DNA of 64,000 nt. It comes from Cenococcum geophilum 1.58. Lineage: Eukaryota; Ascomycota; Dothideomycetes; Gloniales; Gloniaceae. The notes beneath the pieces were generated by a model. That model ran no database searches. It had not been told where the DNA came from and saw only the letters and a program-made list of their open reading frames with translations. This document shows, in pieces, positions 32,434 to 41,886 of this stretch. The stretch spans positions 62,001 through 126,000 of the forward strand of contig KV748260.1 in NCBI GenBank assembly GCA_001692895.1, given 5' to 3'. Numbering within the stretch: position 1 is the stretch's first letter; each line of letters begins with the position of its first letter. The position numbers and the translations under genes were made by a program.

Positions 32434-35286
32434 TCAAAAACTAAACAGCCCACTCCGCCGCTTCCCCAGCGGATAGACCAGCAGCGCGGCCAGGAACAGA
32501 CCAACCGTGATCCCAATAGCGACCTGCACGACGCTGAGGCCGACGGTGAACGCGACGCTGTTGACGGCCGTGTTGGTATCGGTGCCGTTAGCCACCGTCG
32601 TCACGCCCGTCGCGTTGCGCGTTATCTGATTCGCGGACGTGATCCCGCTGACCAGCGACCCGGACACCGCCAGCCCGGACGGCACCTGCACGAAGATGGC
32701 CGGCAGCATCGCCGCGGCTGCGAGCCCGTACCCGACCTTGCGTGCCCGTGGCGTGCAGGCTTCGTTTGGCACGCCGCTGCCGCGGTACTCGCTCTGCTGC
32801 TGCTGTTGCGGCGGCGGTAGCGGCCCCGTCTGCGCCTGCGTCCTCTTGCTACCGGTCCAGGACAGCCGGGCGCCAGGGCGACGGCGCCAGTAGTGCTTGC
32901 GGGCGCGGGCCCAGTGGGGGCGCAGGTGGGTCTCCCAGAAGTCGAGGCACCAGTTGTCGACGTAGCGGCCGAAGCGGGCGTGCAGGTTCGCCGTGACACC
33001 GATGGCGAGGGCGCCGAGCGTGTTGCTGACCTGGGCGTTGCCCTTGAAGTGCTTGGAACTGTGGAAGTTGACCAGGTAGCCGCCGAGCGAGATGAGCAGC
33101 ATCGCGGGCGCCTGCTTCCACTTCGCTTGGTTGATGACGATCAGGCACAGCGTGAACATCAGCACGAACAGGTAATACCACTCCTGCCGCATCGGGTTGT
33201 TGCAGGTTGTTGCAGACACGGCGTTTGGGGTCATCATACCGAATAGCGCTGTGCCGATGGTGATGCCGTAGCCCAGGAAGAGCGAGTAGATGATGGCGTA
33301 GACCATGCGTACGGAGCCTGCGACGATGTGTCGGGATTGCAACTCCAGGCTGGCGGAGAGCACGGTGAAGCCGGGCAGAATGAGCGCGATGCTGGACTGC
33401 GCAAGCGCGGAGAAGCAGAAGATCTTGCCATGGCGGATGGACCCGAAGCCGCGGGCGAGGAACGATGTGATGACTGCAGCGCTAATCTCGAAGACGTTCG
33501 AGATCATCTGATTACCGGGTGCTACAATCAATTGCAGCCAACCGAGCATGCAACCAAGCAGGAAGCAGATGGGGAGGTCAATGAGGCGGGCCTGGAAGGC
33601 GAAGGGGCCGACGGATGCGGAGGCGAGCCCATAGACGGGGATGAGAATCCATGGTTTGTATTTTGGCCGTCGGGAGAGGATTTCTTCGAGCTGCTCGGTG
33701 GCTTCCTCGATGCCGATGCGGTCATGCACCACGTCTTTATATATCTCGTGCGTGTCCTGCAGCTTGCCCAAGTCAACGCCTTGAGTTGTCCGCACGAGCT
33801 TCACTTCGGTGGTATGGATAGACGAGTCGTCGAACGAGATGACCATGCAGCCGGGTATGTACAGAAACTGGGCCTCGATCTCTAGGACGCGGGCCGACAT
33901 GTTCATGTACTCTTCCAGCCGGTGAGTGGGCGCGCCGTACACCATGAGCGCCTTGCAAATTTTGCGGAGATACTCCTGCCGCACCAGCATGTCCGCGAGG
34001 TGAATTTTAATTTTGGCCTGTTCACGGCCGGGCTTGCTAATCTTGCTGAAGGCTGACGAGATGGAATGGCTACTTTTCGTCCGTTTTCTCGCACTGGGGT
34101 GGCTCCGTTTTAATCTCTCGGTTGCCTCTTCCCCAAGGTCCGTTCGAGTTGGTGTGGCGAGCATGTTTGACGACTCGATGAGTTTGGCTATAGAGGAGGA
34201 CGATGGGCTCGCGCTCCTAGAATACCAATGCTTAGCATGAACAGGCGTACTTGTGCCAGAGGTAGGAGGAGAGGGCATAGGAGTATTGGCAACTGTGGAA
34301 GCACCGCTGAACGTGAAGCCCTCACTCCCATAACGTGTGGCACCCTCACTCGCATGCCGTGCATGCCCTGCTGCCTTTGGGGGTCCTAATGGTCCTGCGT
34401 ACCCTCCTAGCCCTGTCTGCATGGCGCCCATCGAGTTTGAGTGTCCGGAGAGCTGCAACAAGGTGCCGAGAATGCCAGTTCGGTATTTAGATGGCCGTGG
34501 AATACGTCCACCTTTAGGTTCTACTTCATTCACAGGCGTGGCCTGGCCTGATCGAAGGGTAGCTGTTTCGAAATGGGATAAGTCATCTGGTTTTAAGTGT
34601 GCTCTGATGGTATGATGCCGTAGTAACTTGTCCGCCTCGACCATATATCTCTTAGGGTTCGAATTTACAGGTTCATCGTCATCGGTTTGTTCCCCTGGAG
34701 TCTCTCTGCCCATATCCATGAGAGGTATATTTTCTATCCTGCCCGCAGGGTAGTTTTCTGAGGGATCAAGATAGGGTAGATTTTCCTGCGAACTCCTCCG
34801 GGATCCAGGTGCAGAATAGCCCCCCAGTGTTTTTGCAAGCCTCGTTGCCCGTTGCTGTGCCTGAATAACCGAACGCCGTTTCTCCTCACCATCGTTTTCG
34901 TCTTCGTCACCAAGTAGAAATTGGGCTGGTGGTGTGCGACTGATTCTCCGGATGGCGGGCCTAGGTTTGGGGGCATAGGACTGGCCGAATGCCTTGTGGA
35001 TCTCCACAGAGAGGTCAACATGGGAAAGGTCAGGTCGCTCACGGGAGACTGGTGATAAGTTAGAACCTGGACCATCCTCATGGATTTCCTCTGGCGTGAG
35101 AGCGCCGAGGATTTGACGTCCATGACTGGGATCAGAGTCAACAGGAGGACCGGAAAGGTCAGAGGGCGCATCCGGGATGAAGCCCACCCGTTTTCGACTT
35201 GGATTTCCGATTACAGCGCTTTCCGGTCGACTTGTGGGTGTGCTGGTGTCTTGGCTTGAAGGGCCACTGTCGCCCGAGGTTTCCAT
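32434..35286 (-). CDS. Prm10/ThrE-like multipass membrane protein (DUF1212 family)
   Basis: Intronless gene for 950 residues. The first 430 or so are disordered (Ser, Pro and charged). They are followed by the ThrE-N type domain: YLRKICKALMVYGAPTHRLEEYM, CMVISFDDSSIHTTEV and a helix HEIYKDVVHDRIGIEEATEQLEEIL. A run of hydrophobic segments follows, including WILIPVYGLASASVGPFAF, LPICFLLGCMLGWLQLIVAP and YYLFVLMFTLCLIVI. The C-terminal membrane bundle ends LSVVQVAIGITVGLFLAALLVYPLGKRR. A Gln- and Arg-rich cytosolic linker splits the two membrane halves. Yeast Prm10 is a pheromone-regulated membrane protein of unknown transport substrate; bacterial ThrE exports threonine. A transporter role is inferred only. 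Confidence 0.88.
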   Translation of the reverse strand: METSGDSGPSSQDTSTPTSRPESAVIGNPSRKRVGFIPDAPSDLSGPPVDSDPSHGRQILGALTPEEIHEDGPGSNLSPVSRERPDLSHVDLSVEIHKAFGQSYAPKPRPAIRRISRTPPAQFLLGDEDENDGEEKRRSVIQAQQRATRLAKTLGGYSAPGSRRSSQENLPYLDPSENYPAGRIENIPLMDMGRETPGEQTDDDEPVNSNPKRYMVEADKLLRHHTIRAHLKPDDLSHFETATLRSGQATPVNEVEPKGGRIPRPSKYRTGILGTLLQLSGHSNSMGAMQTGLGGYAGPLGPPKAAGHARHASEGATRYGSEGFTFSGASTVANTPMPSPPTSGTSTPVHAKHWYSRSASPSSSSIAKLIESSNMLATPTRTDLGEEATERLKRSHPSARKRTKSSHSISSAFSKISKPGREQAKIKIHLADMLVRQEYLRKICKALMVYGAPTHRLEEYMNMSARVLEIEAQFLYIPGCMVISFDDSSIHTTEVKLVRTTQGVDLGKLQDTHEIYKDVVHDRIGIEEATEQLEEILSRRPKYKPWILIPVYGLASASVGPFAFQARLIDLPICFLLGCMLGWLQLIVAPGNQMISNVFEISAAVITSFLARGFGSIRHGKIFCFSALAQSSIALILPGFTVLSASLELQSRHIVAGSVRMVYAIIYSLFLGYGITIGTALFGMMTPNAVSATTCNNPMRQEWYYLFVLMFTLCLIVINQAKWKQAPAMLLISLGGYLVNFHSSKHFKGNAQVSNTLGALAIGVTANLHARFGRYVDNWCLDFWETHLRPHWARARKHYWRRRPGARLSWTGSKRTQAQTGPLPPPQQQQQSEYRGSGVPNEACTPRARKVGYGLAAAAMLPAIFVQVPSGLAVSGSLVSGITSANQITRNATGVTTVANGTDTNTAVNSVAFTVGLSVVQVAIGITVGLFLAALLVYPLGKRRSGLFSF

Positions 35287-37130
35287 TGAATCTTCGAAAT
35301 AAGGATGTAAGTTGTGATATTGCCACGCAGAATCTGAGGGCTCTATGGCGTGTGAAATATTGGCCAGTAGCTCCTGACTTTTTTGGTCTAACGAGTGTTG
35401 GATGGCAGTTTCCTCCGACGGATTCTGATATCAGTCACATGGGCACGTGTACCAAGACAATGCCAATGGACGAGGATCTAGATGGCCAGAAAAAATGAAA
35501 TTAAAGTGCTAGAGGTACCAACGGACAGCGACGGATCATGCAAGCTTCAAAGAAATGGGTGCGAACGAGTCGCGGAGTAGGGGTTGATAAGGGCAGAATA
35601 TCGGAGAATACAAGGCCAGCTCCACGAGCGGCGTTCACGACAGGGCCTTCACATCGAAGATCTTTTACTTCCGAGGGGCGGAAAGGAAGATTGAAACTGG
35701 AGCTTAAAAAGCGGCTTTCACTATTCTGGAAAAACAAAGGCGCGAGGTGCGTAAGCTAGACAAGATATACCACAAGGGACAACGTCGGTTGAAAAACTTA
35801 ATGAAAGAGAACCAAGGAAATGAGGCAGACCCACTGTTACTCGTCAACGACGGTGACTGTTTGGATTAGTTCGCAGCTTGATCGTACGTGTGGTATATGC
35901 TATTATTAGTAGCAGTAGCAGTAGCAGCAGCAACAACAGCAGAAAACATGCTATCAGGGTTTGACGTCGCTGGTGCACCACACCGTAGAACTATTGCCGA
36001 CACACATGATAGCTGACAGTCCCGCTTCGGCAAGGGAAGGGTTAGAACGATCGCGCAATCGCCCAGTGCGATGTCTTCTCGGGCACTCCGTTGGTCAAGG
36101 AGAAGCAGCCGGCGATAATATATATGGGTCTATGTCGAAGATATTTTTGCCCATTGCCAGCAACCCAAGGGGGCTATGTTAGCGATAAGGAGAAAGTAAC
36201 GTTGTGGTGCCGGGCTCAGACAAAAGTGATGGTGAGTCAAGAGGACCAATTACCAGGAACAGGAACTCTGGAAGCTAGAGTTGACGGAATACCACATCAG
36301 AAAGGCTATTAGAAACATTTTCAGGACAACAAATTTTAACGTGAGGCGACGTTCGTGGAAGACGATCGAATGGTTCGATGGGAGGATGTCGTGCGGGTTC
36401 ACATCGATCCCAACCTAACCGTGCCAACCGTGCCAACCTGAAATGCAGGGGAATCTTCGCCACCGCCCCCCTCCCGTGGACCTTCACATGTTTTCGCAAC
36501 CTGGCAAAGGGTGGAGGCTCTGCTCCACATTAGATGCACCTCCGTATTTTCAGCTCCCAACATTAACAAGAACCTTCTGCCTAATAAAGTTTGCAATAGG
36601 CTTCTCATACTATCGTATTTTACCCTTCAATGGCTTGCGGACAATTATCCCCCAGCCAATTCCAGAAGCCCACGAGATCCCCCAAAAGCCATCCCAGGAA
36701 TTCTCCGAGGTAAGCCATAGAGGTCTCAGTCGCGCTAAGTGCCCTCATGACGATAGAAGGGCCCCAATCAAGACCATTATTGCGCGAAACCGTTACAATT
36801 ACACCGCGGCTAACCGTCGAGTTCTTCGCCTCTGCTAAGCGCAACATTGGACGATTCAAGACCCCATTTGTGCAAATGATTAGGTCAATTTATATCAAGG
36901 AAATGAAAAGCGGCTTTCCTCGGAAGTTCAGGTCTACCCAAACCACTGACACAGCTTTACAGCAGGGACAGTCAGCTCCAGCTGAAATCCTACGGAGCTT
37001 GACAGTAGCGTCGCGAGAGGATTACAATCGGATTGATCGAGCCCGCAAATGAGTTTGATTAGTGAATTAATAATGATGATGATACTCAACAAACGTGGCT
37101 GGCGTTAAACCGGGTTCTGGAATTGTTCTG
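35287..37130. promoter_or_regulatory. Upstream region of the Prm10-like gene and transposon flank
   Basis: About 1.85 kb. A trinucleotide-rich stretch (AGTAGCAGTAGCAGCAGCAACAACAGC) lies at about 35905-35942. Frames present are short and unconvincing. I see no gene. Confidence 0.45.
35905..35942. repeat. CAG/CAA-type trinucleotide repeat
   Basis: Imperfect run of AGT/AGC and CAA trinucleotides about 40 bp long in non-coding DNA upstream of the Prm10-like gene; a simple-sequence tract. Confidence 0.8.
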
Positions 37131-37132
37131 TA

Positions 37133-37259
37133 CAGGGTCCGCAAGGTTCGGTGTCGCCCCCCCCGTGCGCGCAGCAGCGGTGGCATCTAATTTCGCTTAA
37201 GCTTCGCCTAAGTTAGTATGTAGAGCTAGCAGAATTAGATGTAGTGGCCGCTAGGGGGG
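37133..37259 (+). repeat. Left terminal inverted repeat
   Basis: A 127-bp segment, identical to the reverse complement of 40597-40723. GC-rich at the outer edge, then a CTAATTTCGCTTAAGC block, ending at GCCGCTAGGGGGG. Confidence 0.95.
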
Positions 37260-37489
37260 AGGAGATGTTGCCTTATATTTGAAGCTATTCATAATATCTC
37301 TTCCTTACTAATATCGTGATCTTTGTTCTAGATTATAGTGTAACTCTTATTATTGCCTCCATCGAATATAGCGCCCAATATGCGCGAATGGTAATACGTC
37401 TTCCTTAAAATCCTTATCAACGCGGGCGCCACTAATTAATAGTGTTATGTTCAAGCCAAGTGCTCTTACAAAGCTGTTTAACGAATTTA

Positions 37490-38410
37490 ATAGAAACTAG
37501 AGAGGTATAAAAGGACGAGACTTAGTCGTATATACTTCGGCCCAAAGAGTACACTAAGCTCTTAGATAATTATTGTATTACTTTACCAACTTAATAAGGT
37601 ACCAAATCTATATCTAGATAAGATGGCTTAGTATATATATAACAGTTTTAGAGTTATAGTAGGCCCGCGAATAATTGCTGCAGAGTTAAGAGTTACTGGC
37701 TGGAGTAGGAAGCTAGTAAGCTATATTTTAAATATATGGATAAGGAAATAACTTACTTATATATAAGGCTTATTGCGTTACTTTAGAGTGGAGTTAGGAG
37801 GACCGCAATTAATACTAGGCTAATATCTTATAGTTTACTATTAAGTAACTTGTCTTTATAGACGAATCTAGCACTAATTTAAAGATGGGTATACGAAAGT
37901 TGGCTTAGGCGCTAGTAGGCACGACGCTAATCCTATATACTCTATATAATCGCGGCGAGTAGTGGCTTAATATTCTACCTGCGTATACTGTCGACGGTAT
38001 ACTAGTATTATTAGTATATAGCGGCTTAACGAACGCGGAAGGATATAATTACTAGATTAAACACTACCTTCTACCTTACTATAATCCTTATCCAGCTCCG
38101 AGGTTAGTAGTTATTATAGATAATATAAGCTTCTACTATTTAGAATAAATTAAGTCTCTTTTTGCTAAGCGTGGTATAGTGCTTATCTATCTGCCTGTAT
38201 ATTTGCCTAATCTAAATCCGATTAAGGAGTTCTTTAGTAAGCTAAAGGAGTATATTTGACGATATTTTAGATTATAGAGGAGTAAGCTAGAGCTTTAGGG
38301 TAATGAGTTTAAAAACTTCCTATAGTAGTGTATAGATACTATAGGTAGAAGAAGTAATAACGCTAGAGCCTACTTTAGCCATAGTGGGTATATATAAGGA
38401 AGGATTAATA
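37490..38410 (+). pseudogene. Decayed Tc1/IS630-type DDE transposase
   Basis: Reading through stops, the plus strand still shows the family landmarks in order. A winged-helix N-terminal part comes first (LYLDKMA...VGPRIIAAELRVTGWSRKL). The first catalytic Asp lies in FIDES (near 37858), then WLNILPAYTVDG. The second Asp is in VIIDN (near 38112), then IYLPVYLPNLNPIKEFFSKLKEYI, where the third acidic residue is expected in NPIxEFF. The end is NARAYFSHSGY. Stops are TAA/TAG at former Gln/Trp/Arg codons, consistent with C-to-T RIP changes. Confidence 0.8.
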
Positions 38411-39499
38411 AAAGAGTTAGTAAGTTATTAAATTTGGGTTAAACCTCATAATCCTTAGCATGGTGTTTTTTAGTAGGAGTTAGATGTTGCCTTAGTCGGC
38501 TTACTATATTATAGAACTCTTATATAAATTACTAGTAAAATCTATATTCTACCCTAAACTTTTAGGTAAAGCTATACTAGTGTAAAAAATCTACTGCTTA
38601 TCTTCCTCTAAATCCTTAATACTACTAGAAAGCCGAGTAACTTGCGAAGTCCTTTAGTTCTTAATATCCTAATATACCTATTTAGTAATTGCCTCTAGTA
38701 CTCCCTTATTAATTATTATATTAACCAGTATCTTACCCTCTTTATTTAGCTTCTGCTCCCTAATAATCCTTAAGTCTTACTACTTCTTATAAGTAACTTA
38801 ATAGGCGGCTTTAAGATTACTCTCCTACTCTAGGTCTTCTTATACTGAGAGCTTCTGCTAGTTAAAATACTCCTATAGATCAGCTACGCGATTTAGGCCT
38901 TATAAACGAGGTAGAGGAACTATAGGTAATAATCTTACAGTTGGGTCTTGCCCTAATAGTGATATAGCTAGACGCCTATACTGCCTGCTAGTTAGATTAA
39001 TATAAAATTAATTAATAACGCCAGGAGTATTAGGTATAGGCGACTTAGTAGAGGTAAGTTAAGACTTCTTACTACCTCCCTTTTTCTAATCTTAAAGCTT
39101 TTTAAATAGCTTACTATAAGGTGTGTGAATAGTAGCTAAACTATCCTTAATAGCCCGCGCCTACTCCTTAAGGTCCTTTTGCGTTAGCTTATAGTTAACT
39201 TAGCAATAGATTTAGTACTAAGAAGAGCCTAGGCACCTCTTTTTACACTCCTACTCCCTATATAGCTCTAGCTGAAGCTTAGCAGTCTTTAGGCGGGGGG
39301 CTAGAGGACGAGTAATATTATTAGCCTTATACTGTTTAGATTGCGGTATATTTAGAGGCGTATCCTATAAGGAGACAGTGGTAGCTGGCTGTGTTAATAA
39401 TGGCTATATTAATAACTGTGCGGCTATTATAGAATGATTAGTAGAGCGAGCGGTAGATCTAGCTTAATTGTTTACCTTAATATATATAAAGCTAACTTT

Positions 39500-39877
39500 A
39501 ACTAAGAGCTGCTTAGTAGAGCCGTCTATATTCTGGTGCTTCTTTGCTAAGCTTATGAGTTTACTATTAATTAAGCTCTAGCTAGCTTCCTAACTAGGAT
39601 TAATCTTAAACGTTACTTAAGTCTTATTCTTCTTAGTATATAAAACCGACGCATTATACAACTCTCGTATAACGCGATAGCTAGGAAGCTGCTGCTTAAT
39701 AGCCTTATTAATTATAGGTAGCATATTATAACTATATACGAGCGAGAGGCTTAGGCGAAAGTCAGTAAAAGTATATATAACTATATTCTGAGTCCGTACG
39801 CCCTTCTTAAGCTTCGCTAACAATAAGAGACGATAGTTAAAAAAGACACCTCTACTGCTCAGCTTTACCTGCTCCAA
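39500..39877 (-). pseudogene. Second decayed transposon frame with helix-turn-helix-like motif
   Basis: On the minus strand the best preserved part (39617-39877) contains INKAIKQQLPSYRVIRELYNASVLYTKK, which resembles the Psq-type helix-turn-helix at the N-terminus of fungal pogo/CENP-B-like proteins. The frame continues with RIP stops below 39617. It converges on the DDE frame, so the element carried two genes in opposite orientation, or a second element is nested inside. The rest of the protein is unreadable. Confidence 0.5.
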
Positions 39878-40596
39878 TTTATGCTTAAATTAAAGCCTTA
39901 GTAGTGGCTCCTCCTCCTTACTTTCCGTCATTAAATCCTTAGGTGTTGGCTTAAATACTTGCAAAGGAAGTATAGGGGGTCTCCACAATTAACGCGGGGT
40001 TTGTATACAGTGGCTAATATTATCTAGATTAAGCTCTGGGTGGAGGTACGGTAACTAATAATATTATTGCTAACTTAAAGGACGATAGGAACCTATATTT
40101 AAAAGCTGCGTGAGATATGGCAGCTACGGAGGAGCCCTTATTGTATTATAATCCTACGATTAATAGAAGCGTTAAACCTCCTTACGATCTACCTCCTCCG
40201 CTGCCTTAGGATCATTTAATATTTCCTCAAGCTCGCCGTTAGCAAAAGCAGCTGCCTACCGTAATAGAGGCAACCCATTGAACGCTGTCGGTAGAGAGAA
40301 GTTAAGCTACGTGCCAATCTGGCTACTGAATGCGGGCGGCAGAGTCACGACCGTACTCATACTTAAGCTCTATGTTAAGATAGGTGGTTAAGGAATAGAT
40401 AAGGACAGTATTGGCGACAGTTGAGGCCTTTAATGGGGTGGACAAGAAGGACTTCCAACGGCGGCGGCGGCAGTACGTTTGGAGCTCATATTGACGAGAG
40501 GAAGGCTCTATTACACCAAGATCTAGAGCAGATATCACAATATTGGTAAGGAAGAGAAGTTGCGAATAGCTTCAAATGCAAGGAGGCGACGTCTCC

Positions 40597-40723
40597 CCCC
40601 CCTAGCGGCCACTACATCTAATTCTGCTAGCTCTACATACTAACTTAGGCGAAGCTTAAGCGAAATTAGATGCCACCGCTGCTGCGCGCACGGGGGGGGC
40701 GACACCGAACCTTGCGGACCCTG
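40597..40723 (-). repeat. Right terminal inverted repeat
   Basis: Exact reverse complement of 37133-37259 over 127 bp, followed by the TA target duplication at 40724-40725. Confidence 0.95.
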
Positions 40724-40725
40724 TA

Positions 40726-41886
40726 AATGCATTTCAAATGCTCTCAAGGTCATCTACAGATGGACCGTGCCGTAAGCGAGGGAACGAATGAGTATTGGTC
40801 GCTTTGAATTCACCAACCGACGGAGAATTCTTGAAATAGACTCTCGAAGGTTAACACGGGACGGAAAGCAGACACGATGTGGTCAAGCTTGTCTTGTCAA
40901 GAGAAGGTGCTGACGGCGTGCATCCTGTACGACCGTCCAACTGAGGTACCAACAACTCTCTGGGCTAATCAATGCTAGTAGAATGCCTTCGAGCCAACTA
41001 TGACTGGTCAGTTCCCCTGACAAATGCATGCCAAGGAGACTCGAAGACAGTCTTGCATTGCCATATACACATAGAAAACCCGGATGAGGGCGGGGGTCGA
41101 ATTCTTCATGCAAAGAACAAGCTTATCTACCTGCGATTTAGGTTGCCACCTATTCTCTTAAAACACTATTACAATCACGCCAGGCTACTGTGCGAGACTG
41201 AGCAAAAGAGACTCTCGGCCATGCCTACGAAGTCCGAGGCTTAAACGGATGATAGGATGTGGTTCGGTCCTGCGCCGAGCGACGTATGCCTAGGGACTAT
41301 TTTGGTTTCGAAATTCGAGAAGTGCTCAGAAAACAGAGCCGTTTGGTTGAAGGCTGGTGTCAAGGTAAGCGCCGAGAGTGGACGCTTTTCTTCCGTGCGT
41401 CGCCTAAACAGGAATCGCGCTGCCGGAAGCGCCCAATCCACCAGTCCCTCACCACTTCAGAGCCACCAACTCTACTCTTCGCAGGTTAGACTACTTGCCA
41501 AGTCATGAACGGCATTCCAAGCGCTAAGATGCATCTCAAGGTCATAGGGCTGTCTATCCTAGCAACGCCTCGGCGGTTGCTTGGTGCACGGCTGTTGCAG
41601 AGCGCGTGCGAGAAATGAGTATACTTAATTATCAACCTACCAGCGTCATCCACTCCTGTTCCATCTCCCCCAAAAGTTGTCCATGAGACGAGCTTCGTCT
41701 GACGAATTTCCTTGTCATTTTCCTTTCATTTCCTTCCTGCATTCTCCGCGCCGTTGACCGGCGTTTTTCCTTTTCAATTTTCTCAATGATGTTCTCATAG
41801 ACTCTTCCAGTCAGTCATCATCAAAGTACCCAAGCAACATTCTCTGGTAGAATGGCAGCTTACTGTCGTACAGACATTGTACAATT
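40726..41886. promoter_or_regulatory. Upstream region of the CFEM gene
   Basis: About 1.16 kb between the transposon and the CFEM start codon. The last 200 bp contains a pyrimidine-rich stretch (TTCCTTTCATTTCCTTCC near 41720) typical of a fungal core promoter. Short frames present have no motif. Confidence 0.4.

Larger units (their letters stand above)
37133..40723. mobile_element. Tc1/mariner-type DNA transposon with perfect 127-bp terminal inverted repeats and RIP-degraded interior
   Basis: TA duplications lie at 37131-37132 and 40724-40725. The left end (37133-37259) and the reverse complement of the right end (40723-40597) are identical over 127 bp, beginning CAGGGTCCGCAAGG and including an 8-base C run. 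Inside that, homology continues for some tens of bases but with C-to-T differences. The 3.3-kb interior is strongly AT-rich and stop-filled. On the plus strand the interior carries a decayed DDE transposase; on the minus strand it carries a second decayed frame with a helix-turn-helix-like segment. The element is dead as an autonomous unit, but its ends could still be recognised in trans. Confidence 0.88.

Noticed and set aside
32622..33885. Several overlapping frames on both strands within the Prm10-like gene
   Set aside because: Shadows of the 950-codon gene; none has independent motifs.
36361..36410. GGTTCGATGGG-like tRNA T-arm resemblance
   Set aside because: No matching acceptor, D-arm or anticodon stem around it; no tRNA gene could be folded here or elsewhere in the window.
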